DNA of 64,000 nt from Massilia eburnea (GCF_009720745.1 NZ_WNKX01000018.1:1-64000); one strand, 5' to 3'; positions 17,906 through 29,224 are shown, numbered from the stretch's first letter. A program made the numbers and translations. Notes: generated by a model not told the origin, from the sequence alone.

Positions 17906-18655
17906 TTAGATGACTTTAGCTTCGGTGCGCAGCTTGGACACCAGGGTCGCTACGTCAGGCACTTTGATACCAGCGGAACGCTTGGCAGGTTCGGCCACTT
18001 TCAGGGTTTTCAGGCGTGGAGTCACGTCGACGCCCAGGTCTTCCGGCTTGACGGTCTCCAGCGGCTTCTTCTTCGCCTTCATGATGTTAGGCAGGGTCAC
18101 GTAGCGTGGCTCGTTCAGGCGCAGGTCGGTGGTCACGATCGCTGGCAGTTGCAGCGCCAGGGTTTCCAGGCCGCCGTCCACTTCGCGGGTCACGGTGACT
18201 TTGCCGTCGCCCAGTTCAACCTTCGAAGCGAAGGTCGCCTGCGGCCAGCCCAGCAGCGCAGCCAGCATCTGGCCAACCTGGTTGGAGTCGTCGTCGATCG
18301 CCTGCTTGCCCAGGATGATCAGCTGCGGTTGCTCTTTGTCGGCAACGGCCTTCAGCAGCTTGGCCACGGCCAGCGGCTCCAGCTCAACGCCGGTTTCGAT
18401 CAGGATGCCGCGGTCGGCGCCGATCGCCATGCCGGTACGCAGGGTTTCCTGGCACTGCGCCACGCCAGCGGACACCGCAACCACTTCGGTTACTTTGCCA
18501 GCTTCTTTCAGGCGGGTCGCTTCTTCCAGTGCGATTTCGTCGAACGGGTTCATCGACATTTTGACGTTGGCGATATCTACGCCAGTGCCGTCGGATTTGA
18601 CGCGCACTTTCACGTTGAAGTCGACGACGCGCTTGACAGGTACCAGGACTTTCAT
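17906..18655 (-). CDS. etfB: Electron transfer flavoprotein beta subunit
   Basis: A 249-residue ETF beta subunit beginning MKVLVPVKRVVDFNVKVRVK, with NPFDEIALEEATRLKEAGKV and the IDDDSNQVGQMLAALLGWPQ stretch that binds AMP and the ETF alpha partner. The LSD-type C-terminal region includes LRLNEPRYVTLPNIMKAKKK, the recognition loop for dehydrogenase partners. It is the first gene of the etfB-etfA-acyl-CoA dehydrogenase operon. Confidence 0.96.
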   Translation of the reverse strand: MKVLVPVKRVVDFNVKVRVKSDGTGVDIANVKMSMNPFDEIALEEATRLKEAGKVTEVVAVSAGVAQCQETLRTGMAIGADRGILIETGVELEPLAVAKLLKAVADKEQPQLIILGKQAIDDDSNQVGQMLAALLGWPQATFASKVELGDGKVTVTREVDGGLETLALQLPAIVTTDLRLNEPRYVTLPNIMKAKKKPLETVKPEDLGVDVTPRLKTLKVAEPAKRSAGIKVPDVATLVSKLRTEAKVI

Positions 18656-18698
18656 AGGTGTGCCTTTGAAAAAGTGATAAGTAAAATGAATGGGCTAG

Positions 18699-18729
18699 AT
18701 TATATTGGAATTCGGTATCACTTACCGAA
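18699..18729 (-). promoter_or_regulatory. etfB promoter -10 box with overlapping palindrome
   Basis: On the minus strand TATAAT occupies 18699-18704, 44-49 bp before the etfB start. Just upstream TTCGGTA (18711-18717) and TACCGAA (18723-18729) make a perfect 7-bp inverted repeat with a 5-nt centre, covering the spacer and -35 region. This position suits an operator for a repressor of fatty-acid genes; no regulator gene lies next to it. Confidence 0.5.
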
Positions 18730-18803
18730 TAAAAGCACGGTCGTGCGTTTTTTTGATACAATCCGGCGCCGAAAATCAGCAACCGGTAGCATACCGCAAA
18801 AAC

Positions 18804-19064
18804 TTATTTGCGGCGCATCAAAAAGGTAAATTCAGTTCCCTGCTGGATGTGGGACAACAATGCGTTGCCAGTCTGCTTGGCAAAGGCCTGGAAGTCGCGC
18901 ACCGAACCTGGATCGGTTGCCACGATACGCAATACCTGGCCGCTTTCCAGTTCCGCCAAGGCCTTCTTGGCTTTCAGGATAGGCAGCGGGCAATTCAAGC
19001 CACGCGCATCGAGGTCCTTATGAAATTCCATGGTTTCGGACTCGAGAGTAAGAGTTTCGCTCAT
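18804..19064 (-). CDS. TusA-family sulfur-carrier protein
   Basis: An 86-residue TusA/YeeD/SirA-like protein. The core DARGLNCPLPILKAKKALAE holds the CPxP motif whose cysteine carries a persulfide sulfur. The rest (GQVLRIVATDPGSVRDFQAF, ending FLMRRK) matches the beta-alpha-beta fold. The ATG at 19064 is preferred over the TTG codon before it. In E. coli TusA feeds sulfur to tRNA thiolation; here no partner genes are adjacent, so the exact pathway is open. Confidence 0.88.
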   Translation of the reverse strand: MSETLTLESETMEFHKDLDARGLNCPLPILKAKKALAELESGQVLRIVATDPGSVRDFQAFAKQTGNALLSHIQQGTEFTFLMRRK

Positions 19065-19219
19065 CAATATCTCGCTTCTGTACTACTGGTTCCGACATAC
19101 TACTCCAATTTCGGGCCTGTGACGCACTGCACCAAAATAGTTAATGTTGCGTTGCAAAATTCCAACGACATTGCAGTATGGGAAAGACCCGCCCTAGCAA
19201 GCGCGGGCCTTAGCAGCTC

Positions 19220-21832
<2,613 letters not shown>

Positions 21833-21920
21833 GTCGTAAAAGGTAGGTTGCAGGCTGGTGCAAAGGGTTGATTATACGTGAACAGCCCGCCGTTGCGGTG
21901 GGCTGGGGCCTCTAAGGCCT

Positions 21921-22673
21921 CTATATGAAGTCGGGGCCGATCAGGTCGATGCGGTCGGTGCAGAAGCCGTCCACGCCCAGGGCGAGGATCTCGCGCGCGC
22001 GTTCCGGCGTATTGACGGTGTAGCAAAACAGTCCCAGGCCCGCCGACTTGACGGCCTTTGCCTGCTCCGGCGTGAGGTATTTGTGGTTGGTGTGGATCGC
22101 CACGGCGCCCAGTTCGCGCGCTGTTTCCAGCCAGTTGACAGGAATTTTATCGAAAAGACAAGCCCGCGGAAGGTCGCGCGCCGCATCGCGCGCCGCTGCC
22201 AAAGCCGTCATGCTGAAGGACGACAGCAAAGGCAACTGCGCCGGCTCTCCCGCCGCCACTTCCGCAGCAAAGCGCGCACGCGCGGTGTGCGCCACCCAGC
22301 GTCCGGTCGCCTCGTCATGCCCCTCGGCCGGCTTGATCTCGATATTCATCCAGATCTTGTGCTCTTTGCAGTAATCGACCCATTCCAGGAACAGCGGCAC
22401 TGGCTCGCCGCGGAACTCGGGGCCGAACCAGCGGCCCGCATCCATCTTCGCCAATTCAGCCGCCGTGAAATTGGGCACATAACCATCCCCATAAACGGTG
22501 CGCCCGAAATGCGGATCATGCATCACCACGCCGATGCCATCGGAGGACAGCATGACGTCGAATTCCACCGCACGGAAACCATAGGCCAGGCCAGCACGCA
22601 AGCCGGCGATGGTGTTCTCCGGAGCGAGCGTGCCGCCTCCGCGATGCGCAACGATTTTAGGGTATGGCCACAT
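21921..22673 (-). CDS. ugpQ: Glycerophosphodiester phosphodiesterase
   Basis: A 250-residue GDPD enzyme releasing glycerol-3-phosphate from glycerophosphodiesters. The start MWPYPKIVAHRGGGTLAPEN has the catalytic HRG and the following glutamate; EFDVMLSSDGIGVVMHDPHF holds the metal-binding E-x-D and the second catalytic histidine. No signal peptide, so cytosolic like UgpQ. The start at 22673 is chosen because the open frame upstream would overlap the CoA-transferase gene. An alaS-side hairpin lies between it and alaS. Confidence 0.9.
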   Translation of the reverse strand: MWPYPKIVAHRGGGTLAPENTIAGLRAGLAYGFRAVEFDVMLSSDGIGVVMHDPHFGRTVYGDGYVPNFTAAELAKMDAGRWFGPEFRGEPVPLFLEWVDYCKEHKIWMNIEIKPAEGHDEATGRWVAHTARARFAAEVAAGEPAQLPLLSSFSMTALAAARDAARDLPRACLFDKIPVNWLETARELGAVAIHTNHKYLTPEQAKAVKSAGLGLFCYTVNTPERAREILALGVDGFCTDRIDLIGPDFI

Positions 22674-22742
22674 GGATTGAGACACTAACACGGTTGGATG
22701 CGTTAAGCTAACGCTCCCTGAAAACAGTAGGAAGAAGACAAC

Positions 22743-23969
22743 ATGACCCCGAAGGCCCTTGGACACATCCGAGTACTGGACTTAAGCCGCGTACTGGCCG
22801 GCCCCTGGTGCTCGCAGAACCTCGCCGACCTGGGCGCGGACGTGATCAAGATCGAGCGTCCTGGCAGCGGCGACGACACCCGCGCCTGGGGTCCTCCCTA
22901 CGCCAAGGACGAAAACGGCGCCGACACGACCGAAGCGGCCTACTACTTGTCCGCCAACCGCGGCAAACGCTCGGTTACCTGCGATATTTCCAAGCCAGAG
23001 GGCCAGGCCCTGATCCGCGAACTGGCCAGGCACGCCGACGTGGTACTGGAGAACTACAAAGTCGGCCAGCTGAAAAAATATGGCCTGGACTACGAATCGC
23101 TGAAAGCCGTGAAGCCCGACCTGGTCTACTGCTCCGTGACCGGCTTCGGCCAGGATGGCCCCTACGCCCACCGCGCCGGCTACGACTTCCTGATCCAGGG
23201 CATGGGCGGCTTGATGTCCGTGACCGGCGAGCGCGACGACCTGCCTGGCGGCGGCCCGCAAAAAGCCGGCGTAGCGCTGACCGACCTGATGACCGGCATG
23301 TACTCCACCATCGCCATCCTCGCCGCGCTGACCCACCGCGACCGCACCGGCGAAGGCCAATACATCGACATGGCGCTGCTGGACGTGCAGGTAGCGATGC
23401 TGGCCAATATGGGCTCCAACTACCTGAATAGCGGCAAAGCGCCCAAGCGCTGGGGCAATGCGCACGCCAACATCGTCCCCTACCAGACCTTTGCCTGCGC
23501 CGACGGCTACATCATCGTCGCCACCGGCAACGACGGCCAATACCAGAAATTCGTCGAAGTGGGAGGCCGCCCCGATCTCGCCACGCACGAGCGCTACGCC
23601 ACCAACCCCCTGCGCGTGAAGAACCGCGACGAGCTGGTGCCGATCCTCGCCGAGATGGTGAAGCAGAAACCGCGCGACTGGTGGATCGAAGAACTGGAAG
23701 CAGTCGGCGTACCCTGCGGCCCGATCAACGACCTGCACGACGTATTCAAGAATCCACAAGTACAAGCGCGCGGCATGATGATCGAAACGCCGCACCCGAC
23801 CGCCGGCAAGGTAAAACTGGTTCGCAACCCGATGCGCCTGAGCGCCAGCCCCGCCGAAACCGACATGGCCCCGCCCCTGCTCGGCCAGCACACCGACGAA
23901 GTACTGCGCGAAGTGCTCGGCCACAGCGACGCCGAGATCGCCGCCCTCCGCGCCAAAGGCATCCTCTAA
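22743..23969 (+). CDS. CaiB/BaiF family CoA-transferase
   Basis: A 408-residue class III CoA-transferase. Seen are LSRVLAGPWCSQNLADLGAD at the N-terminus, SANRGKRSVTCDISKPEGQ, YDFLIQGMGGLMSVTGERDD (containing the region of the catalytic aspartate) and the IDMALLDVQVAMLANMGSNY stretch. It moves CoA between an acyl-CoA and a free acid; substrate specificity is not visible. AGGAAG lies 9 nt before the ATG. It starts 69 bp from the divergent glycerophosphodiesterase gene. Confidence 0.9.
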   Translation: MTPKALGHIRVLDLSRVLAGPWCSQNLADLGADVIKIERPGSGDDTRAWGPPYAKDENGADTTEAAYYLSANRGKRSVTCDISKPEGQALIRELARHADVVLENYKVGQLKKYGLDYESLKAVKPDLVYCSVTGFGQDGPYAHRAGYDFLIQGMGGLMSVTGERDDLPGGGPQKAGVALTDLMTGMYSTIAILAALTHRDRTGEGQYIDMALLDVQVAMLANMGSNYLNSGKAPKRWGNAHANIVPYQTFACADGYIIVATGNDGQYQKFVEVGGRPDLATHERYATNPLRVKNRDELVPILAEMVKQKPRDWWIEELEAVGVPCGPINDLHDVFKNPQVQARGMMIETPHPTAGKVKLVRNPMRLSASPAETDMAPPLLGQHTDEVLREVLGHSDAEIAALRAKGIL

Positions 23970-23980
23970 GCCAATACGGC

Positions 23981-24093
23981 CGAGCCCGTGTCCCACCTTG
24001 GGGTCACACCCGTTTTGAGACACGGGCTCTTCCGTAGCACAGTAGAGTTCGTGTCCCATTTCGGGTGTGACCCCAGGGTGGGACACGGGCTCG
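23981..24093. repeat. Long inverted repeat with 31-bp arms
   Basis: The left arm (23981-24011) begins CGAGCCCGTGTCCCACC and the right arm (24063-24093) is its reverse complement with a single mismatch. The 51-bp centre repeats parts of the arm (GAGACACGGGCTC, GTGTCCCATTTCGGG), so smaller hairpins can also form. It sits between the convergent CoA-transferase and 109-residue genes and may terminate both transcripts. It uses different arm sequence from the copy A-D family. Confidence 0.8.
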
Positions 24094-24105
24094 TGTGGTG
24101 CTGGT

Positions 24106-24435
24106 TTAGTGCAGGTGTTGCTTGAACTCCATTAGCTCGCGGTGCATGTGGTTGACGACTGCTTTCATTTCGGGGGTCACTTGCATGCGCTCGCTGGCGC
24201 AGACGCGGCGGGCGCGGGCGCCGAGCACTTCCATGTCGTCAACGAGTTGGGGAACGTTGGCGTAGTCTTCGCTCGCCAGCATTTCGCTGATGTCGTCGGA
24301 GCGGCGATCGAGCTTCTGGATGGTTTCGCGCAACTCGCCTGTCAGGTGGCGCTCGGCGGATAAGGCTTGCGCTGCCTGGCTGACTGCAATTTGAATATTG
24401 CTGAGCCTGATACGGATTTCCCTGTCGTGCAGCAT
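24106..24435 (-). CDS. Uncharacterised small alpha-helical protein
   Basis: A 109-residue protein I do not recognise. It is almost entirely helical by composition, rich in Arg/Glu with heptad-like spacing (SNIQIAVSQAAQALSAERHL, RETIQKLDRRSDDISEMLAS), so a coiled coil or helical bundle is likely. No signal peptide, membrane helix or cysteine pair is seen. It lies 73 bp downstream of the MFS gene on the same strand. Confidence 0.6.
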   Translation of the reverse strand: MLHDREIRIRLSNIQIAVSQAAQALSAERHLTGELRETIQKLDRRSDDISEMLASEDYANVPQLVDDMEVLGARARRVCASERMQVTPEMKAVVNHMHRELMEFKQHLH

Positions 24436-24508
24436 GATGTTCTCCTAGCTCTAAACGGCACCCAATGTGCCGGTCGGACTTGGAGAAGCGTTGCGCCCGG
24501 CGGTTCAA

Positions 24509-25708
24509 TCACCCTGCCTCGGCTTTGATCTGGCTCAACGTTGGTGCGATTGGCGTCAACTTCCGCAGGTGCAGTGCAATGGCAACCGCTCCCAGCAGAC
24601 AGCTTCCCAGCAGCATCACTACGCCTGCCCAGCCCGCCCGGCCCCACAGGATGCCGGCGGCCCAGCCAATCACGCTCGATCCAAGGTAGTAGAAGAACAG
24701 GTACAGCGCGGAAGCGAGCGCCGCACCGCGCGCACGGCGGCCAACCCAGCTGCTTGTCATCGAGTGTGAGGCGAAAAAGGCGAAGGTGAACAAGGCGAGG
24801 CCGGCAATGACCAGGGGCAGCCAGCTGGACAGCGTGAGCGCGATGCCGCCAAGCATCAGGCTCAGCACCAGGTACAGCACGCCCTTGCGGCCGTATCGGT
24901 CGGCCAGCTTGCCGGCCCATACCGAGCTGAAAATCCCCAGCAAGTAAAGGAAGGAAATGCCGCCGACCACGCTTTGCCGCAACTGGAACGGCGACGCCAG
25001 CAGGCGATAGCTGATGTAATTGTAGGCGCTGACCATGCAGCCCATCAGGAGGAAGGCGAGCGCAAACAGCCATGGCAGGCCGTCATCGGACAAATGCTTG
25101 CGCGCATTCTGCGGCAGCGCGCGCCAGCCGCCAGCCGAGGCGCGGAAGCGGCGCGATTCCGGCAGGCTGCGCCAGAATTCGGCGGCAGCCAGCACGCCGG
25201 CCACGCCCATCGCCACCAGGGCCACGCGCCAGGAGAAGAAGTCGCTCAGTACGGACGTCACCATGCGTCCCACCATGCCGCCGAAGGCGCTGCCGCTGAT
25301 ATATAAACCCATCGACAAGCCCAGCGATTCGGCTTCGATCTCCTCGGCCAGGTAAGCCATGGCCACGGCTGGCATGCCGCCGAGGGCTACACCGAGCAGG
25401 ACGCGCGCGGCCAGCAGCTGCCCGTAGCTGTCGGCCAAGGCGCACAGCAAGGTCATGACGGCGGAAATGGCCAGCGCTGCCACCATCAGTGGCTTGCGGC
25501 CGTAGCGGTCCGAGATGGCGCTCGATGCCACCAGCGACACCGCCATCGCGGCAGTCGCCAAGGAAAGCGAGAGGCTGCTCTTCGCCGGTGTCAGCGCGAA
25601 TTCGTGGGAGAACAGCGGCATCAATGGCTGCACGCAGTACAACAGTGCGAAGCAGGAGAAGCCGCCAAAGAACATGGCGCGATTGGTGGGGTGGTAGAGG
25701 GCTTTCAT
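24509..25708 (-). CDS. MFS transporter (YnfM-like drug/metabolite exporter type)
   Basis: A 399-residue major facilitator with 12 hydrophobic segments. The loop 2-3 motif reads SAISDRYGRKPLMVAALAIS and is repeated in the second half as GKLADRYGRKGVLYLVLSLM, both the MFS A-motif pattern. The N-terminus (FFGGFSCFALLYCVQPLMPL) resembles the YnfM/NepI-like inner membrane exporters. It is divergent from a LysR regulator with 76 bp between them, so probably controlled by it. Confidence 0.87.
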   Translation of the reverse strand: MKALYHPTNRAMFFGGFSCFALLYCVQPLMPLFSHEFALTPAKSSLSLSLATAAMAVSLVASSAISDRYGRKPLMVAALAISAVMTLLCALADSYGQLLAARVLLGVALGGMPAVAMAYLAEEIEAESLGLSMGLYISGSAFGGMVGRMVTSVLSDFFSWRVALVAMGVAGVLAAAEFWRSLPESRRFRASAGGWRALPQNARKHLSDDGLPWLFALAFLLMGCMVSAYNYISYRLLASPFQLRQSVVGGISFLYLLGIFSSVWAGKLADRYGRKGVLYLVLSLMLGGIALTLSSWLPLVIAGLALFTFAFFASHSMTSSWVGRRARGAALASALYLFFYYLGSSVIGWAAGILWGRAGWAGVVMLLGSCLLGAVAIALHLRKLTPIAPTLSQIKAEAG

Positions 25709-25784
25709 CGTGAATTCATCTTAGGATTGCCCTGTATTACTGTCCAATATATATTTGAAGCGTTATTAATCGCTTTTAAATATT

Positions 25785-26675
25785 ATGGAATTACGTCACC
25801 TGCGCTACTTCGTGGCCGTCGCTGAGGAGCTGAGCTTCACCCGCGCGGCGGAACGGCTGCATATCGGCCAGCCTCCCCTCTCCCAGCAAATCCAGGCGCT
25901 GGAGGCTGAAGTGGGGGCGCGCCTGTTCGACCGCAGCAAGCGCTGGGTGCGGCTGACTGAAGCGGGCAAATTGTTTCTGGAGGATGCGCGGTCGATCCTG
26001 GCGCAGTCGGACCGCGCGGCGGAACGGGCAAGGCGCGCGCAGCGTGGCGAGGCGGGCGAGCTGCGGGTGGGCTTTACTTTTTCGACGCCGTTTACGCCGC
26101 TATTCGCGCGCACCATCCGCCGCTATCGGCAGCTTTATCCGCACGTGGCGCTCACGCTGCATGAAATGACGACGCTGCATCAGCTGGATGCGATCGAGGC
26201 GCGCAAGCTGGATCTGGGTTTCGTGCGGCCGCCGGAAGTGGCATTGCCGGAGCAACTGACGCTGACCACCTTGCGGCGTGATGCTTTGCTGCTGGTGCTG
26301 GCGAGCGATTCGCCGCTGGCGCGCAAGCGCAAGGTGAAGGTCGCGGATTTGGCGGAGCTGCCGTGGGTGATGTATCCGAAGGAGTCGGGTGTGGGCATTA
26401 ACCATGCGATCCTTGGCATGTGCCGCGCGGCGGGCTTTGTGCCAGAAGTGGCGATGGAGGCGGGGGAAGCGGCGACCATCATCGGACTGGTTGCGGCGGG
26501 GATCGGGGTGTCCGTGCTGCCGTCGCCTTTCCAGGCGATGCACCTTGAAGGAGTGGTGTTTCGGCCGCTGGATGATGCCGGGGCGGTGACGTCTTTGCAA
26601 CTGGCGCAGCGGCGGGCTGGTGGCGGGGCGCTGGTGGAGGCGTTTGTAAAGGTGGCGCTGGAGGAAAACCGGTAA
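25785..26675 (+). CDS. LysR-family transcriptional regulator
   Basis: A 296-residue LysR regulator. The N-terminal winged HTH is MELRHLRYFVAVAEELSFTR AAERLHIGQPPLSQQIQALE in order, then the effector-binding domain from about residue 90. The N-terminal HTH is like that of CatM/BenM-type members. It is transcribed away from the MFS gene, its likely target. The last codons (GAG GAA AAC CGG TAA) lie inside repeat copy B, which supplies the stop codon. Confidence 0.9.
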   Translation: MELRHLRYFVAVAEELSFTRAAERLHIGQPPLSQQIQALEAEVGARLFDRSKRWVRLTEAGKLFLEDARSILAQSDRAAERARRAQRGEAGELRVGFTFSTPFTPLFARTIRRYRQLYPHVALTLHEMTTLHQLDAIEARKLDLGFVRPPEVALPEQLTLTTLRRDALLLVLASDSPLARKRKVKVADLAELPWVMYPKESGVGINHAILGMCRAAGFVPEVAMEAGEAATIIGLVAAGIGVSVLPSPFQAMHLEGVVFRPLDDAGAVTSLQLAQRRAGGGALVEAFVKVALEENR

Positions 26676-26758
26676 ACCGATGTCTGACCCGCAGGGTCGG
26701 ACATCTTCTGTGCACCGGCCGCAGGCATCGACGGCCATCCGGTTGGTTTACCGGTTTT
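26665..26758. repeat. Palindromic intergenic element, copy B
   Basis: A 94-bp relative of copy A: it starts AAAACCGGTAAACCGATGTC and ends with the inverted GGTTTACCGGTTTT. A hairpin TGTCTGACCC/GGGTCGGACA lies at about 26681-26703. Its left end encodes the last two residues and stop codon of the LysR gene, and its right end touches the stop codon of the convergent 290-residue gene. Confidence 0.8.
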
Positions 26759-27630
26759 CAGTCGTAATCGGCATCGAGCTCGGAGCCAGCGTAGTTTTCA
26801 AGCTCCGTCCACAACGTCTTCATCGCAAACCGCCCAGGCAGCTTCTGCAGCACCGTGCACGACTTGCGGTACAAGTCGATCCGGTTCAGCAGCACCGGGC
26901 GGTGCTGCTCCGGCACAGCAGCCACCAGCGCTTCAAACCCCGCCTCATAATCCGGCTTGGCCTTGCGCACAGCCTTCACGAAACGTTCGAACTCTTTCTG
27001 CCCGGTGCGTGCAACGATACGTCCGCCGCCTTCCACCGCGAAGATGATCGCCAGGGCGATCACGCCTTCCGCATTCAGGTCGGGGTCCTTGATCGCGCCT
27101 TCCGCGTTATGGCGGCGCAGCCAGTTCGCCAGCCGCACCACGGCCTGCACTTCCTGCCGCTGCTTCAACTGGGTCTGGTATTTGGCAGGACCATCCCAGT
27201 TCGCCCCGGGCTCGGTGAAGCAGATATCGAAGAACAAATCCCGCAAGCGGCGCTGCGCGTACATCGGGTCGCTGTCGTACTCACCGATCAGCGTATCTTC
27301 CGGCATCGCCGCCAGCTCCTTCAGCTGGCGGAAGCCCGCCTGGAAGGCCAGCTCCGCGCCCTGCTCCACCAGGAAGTCCAGCGCCAGCTCGTCGGAATCG
27401 ACGGTCAGCACCTGCTCCAGGCCGAGCGACACGCCGCCAACGGTCAGGTTGACCGCTTTCTGGATGCCTTCCGCCGTGCGGTTGTTGGTGAACTTGTCCG
27501 CGACCATGGCCGTGATGCCGCTCAATTCTTCCGCCAGGATGACGGCCGCATCTTCGCGGTCATCGCCCGGCAGCAGCTTGATGGCGCGGGTCAGTCGTGG
27601 CAGGCTTTCTTTGACGAGTGCGGGCAGCAT
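26758..27630 (-). CDS. Uncharacterised protein, last gene of the J-domain operon
   Basis: A 290-residue protein I do not recognise. It looks soluble and mainly helical, with an acidic C-terminus (ENYAGSELDADYD). The start overlaps the previous gene's stop by one base (TGATG), so translation is coupled. It is the fourth gene of an operon headed by a J-domain co-chaperone. No catalytic motif, signal peptide or membrane segment could be picked out. Confidence 0.75.
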   Translation of the reverse strand: MLPALVKESLPRLTRAIKLLPGDDREDAAVILAEELSGITAMVADKFTNNRTAEGIQKAVNLTVGGVSLGLEQVLTVDSDELALDFLVEQGAELAFQAGFRQLKELAAMPEDTLIGEYDSDPMYAQRRLRDLFFDICFTEPGANWDGPAKYQTQLKQRQEVQAVVRLANWLRRHNAEGAIKDPDLNAEGVIALAIIFAVEGGGRIVARTGQKEFERFVKAVRKAKPDYEAGFEALVAAVPEQHRPVLLNRIDLYRKSCTVLQKLPGRFAMKTLWTELENYAGSELDADYD

Positions 27631-28406
27631 CAGCCGAAGATCCCCGTACCGATCGAGCGGCGTGCGCGTTCGCGGCCGGTGCCACTGCGGGTGGTCGGCA
27701 CTTGCTTGCGCAGGCGGTACAGCAGCTCCTTGGTGGAGCGCTGCAGATGCTCTGGCTCTTCGTCCGGATCGTCGCTGAATTCCGCGTCGGCCAGGTCGGC
27801 GCTGTGGCGGAATTCAGGGAACAGTTCGAACAGCGCGCGGTCCCAGCCATCCTCGTTGGCCTGCGCCAGCGCGACCGCAACCGGCACGATGTCGTTGTCC
27901 GACGCGGTCTGGCCGGTCAGGTAGGCGCCCTTGGAGATCACCTCGCCCGCCACTTCCAGCACTTCTTTCGGCGCCAGCGAGAACAGGATTGCGAAGGCGG
28001 TGCAGCCCCAGTCGGTGGCCGATGCTTCCTTCAGCAGTTCGGCACGGCGCTCTTCGTCTTCGGTGCCGAAGACGACGCCGTGGATGTGCGCGAACAGCGA
28101 TTCGGCAATACGCTCAGGATCGTCCTCGATCATGTCGTCGGGCCAGGTTGCGGCCAGGTAGGCCAGGCTTTCGGCCCACTGCTTTGGCGGCACGAGCAGC
28201 GTCGCCAGCGACATCTTGCCGCCGTCGAAGCCGGACATGTGCAGCGCGGTCACGTGCGGCGGCAGCTCCTGCAGCACTTCCACCACAGCCAGGTCGCCGT
28301 GTTGATCAGCCGCTTCGGCAAAGGCGCGCTCGGCATGCTCCAGGGAGCCTGCCAGAACGAGTTCGGTGACCTGCTTGCGAATGGCTGGCAGATTCTTGTC
28401 GGTCAT
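27630..28406 (-). CDS. Uncharacterised protein, third gene of the J-domain operon
   Basis: A 258-residue soluble protein I do not recognise. It is helical and acidic in the middle (SDDPDEEPEHLQRSTKELLY) and ends in a basic low-complexity tail (GTGRERARRSIGTGIFG). The ATG at 28406 is chosen because AGGAGG lies 7 nt before it; a TTG two codons earlier has no such site. It begins 2 bp after the preceding gene's stop. Confidence 0.75.
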   Translation of the reverse strand: MTDKNLPAIRKQVTELVLAGSLEHAERAFAEAADQHGDLAVVEVLQELPPHVTALHMSGFDGGKMSLATLLVPPKQWAESLAYLAATWPDDMIEDDPERIAESLFAHIHGVVFGTEDEERRAELLKEASATDWGCTAFAILFSLAPKEVLEVAGEVISKGAYLTGQTASDNDIVPVAVALAQANEDGWDRALFELFPEFRHSADLADAEFSDDPDEEPEHLQRSTKELLYRLRKQVPTTRSGTGRERARRSIGTGIFG

Positions 28407-28408
28407 GC

Positions 28409-28909
28409 TCAATCCTCCTGCTGGTCAAAGATGCCGGTGAAGTCGTCGGTTGCGACATCATCCGCGTAATCGTCTTCATCATCGCCCTCGTCGCCTTCGG
28501 CCAGGCGGTCGAGCGAAGTGTCCTCGTCGTCCCACATGCGCGGATGCTTGTGCAGCAGCGCCGTGATGATGGCCTGGCGCGCCAGGTCGGGGTGGTTCTC
28601 TTCCAGCGCTTCCAGCAAGCCTTCCGCTTTCGGGCAGGTGGCGGCGCCGAACACGCGGGCCGGGTCGCCGTACTCGAAGTCTTCAGCGTCGGCGAAAGCG
28701 GCCTTCGGGTCGTGGAATTCGATCACGTCCACGAGGGCGAAAGCCATCATGTTCAAATCGTCGATGCCGCCGCCGTTCACGTATTCGGTACGCAAGGCTT
28801 CAACCATCTTCTTGTAGTTCTTGTGGTCAGGCGGATCGCCGAGGATGCCCTCGATCTGCCCTTCCAGTTCGCGCGCCTGGTAGGCGAACTCTGGGTGTAC
28901 TTTTCTCAT
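28409..28909 (-). CDS. Uncharacterised acidic protein, second gene of the J-domain operon
   Basis: A 166-residue protein I do not recognise. The N-terminal 120 residues look folded and helical (starting MRKVHPEFAYQARELEGQIE), and the last 40 residues are very acidic and probably disordered (GDEGDDEDDYADDVATDDFT). It follows the J-domain gene by 21 bp. Strongly acidic tails often mediate chaperone contacts, but that is only a suggestion here. Confidence 0.75.
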   Translation of the reverse strand: MRKVHPEFAYQARELEGQIEGILGDPPDHKNYKKMVEALRTEYVNGGGIDDLNMMAFALVDVIEFHDPKAAFADAEDFEYGDPARVFGAATCPKAEGLLEALEENHPDLARQAIITALLHKHPRMWDDEDTSLDRLAEGDEGDDEDDYADDVATDDFTGIFDQQED

Positions 28910-28930
28910 TTGCTGCTACTTTCTGTTATT

Positions 28931-29224
28931 TCAGGCGGCGGGGATCGTCACGCCGTTGACGCTGAAGACGGAACGCCACTGCTGGTAGGCTTCCGCTTCC
29001 GGGTCGATGATGATGCGGTGGTGCACACTCTGGTTGTATTCCTCCCGCTTTTCGGGATCGGACAACACTTCGTAAGCTTTGACGATGGCCTTGAAGCGGG
29101 CGTCGGCGCCCGGTTCCTGGTTGCGGTCCGGATGGAAACGCATGGCCAGGGAACGGTAGACCTTCTTGATTTCCTCGTCAGAGGCATTGGGCGCGACACC
29201 GAGCACATTATATAAATTTTCCAT
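28931..29224 (-). CDS. Short J-domain co-chaperone
   Basis: A 97-residue protein that is essentially only a J domain: MENLYNVLGVAPNASDEEIK, helix II KKVYRSLAMRF, the essential HPD (HPDRNQ) and helix III FKAIVKAYEVLSDPEKREEY. It lacks the Gly/Phe, zinc-finger and substrate domains of DnaJ, so it is a class III J protein expected to recruit DnaK to a specific client. About 25 C-terminal residues have no known motif. Three co-directional unknown genes downstream are the obvious candidate partners. Confidence 0.9.
   Translation of the reverse strand: MENLYNVLGVAPNASDEEIKKVYRSLAMRFHPDRNQEPGADARFKAIVKAYEVLSDPEKREEYNQSVHHRIIIDPEAEAYQQWRSVFSVNGVTIPAA

Noticed and set aside
19186..19210. Hairpin CCCGC/GCGGG after alaS as intrinsic terminator
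   Set aside because: Only 5 bp of contiguous stem and three T; too weak to list.
22782..24086. 434-codon minus-strand frame opposite the CoA-transferase
   Set aside because: No family match, runs through the inverted repeat at 23981-24093; shadow.
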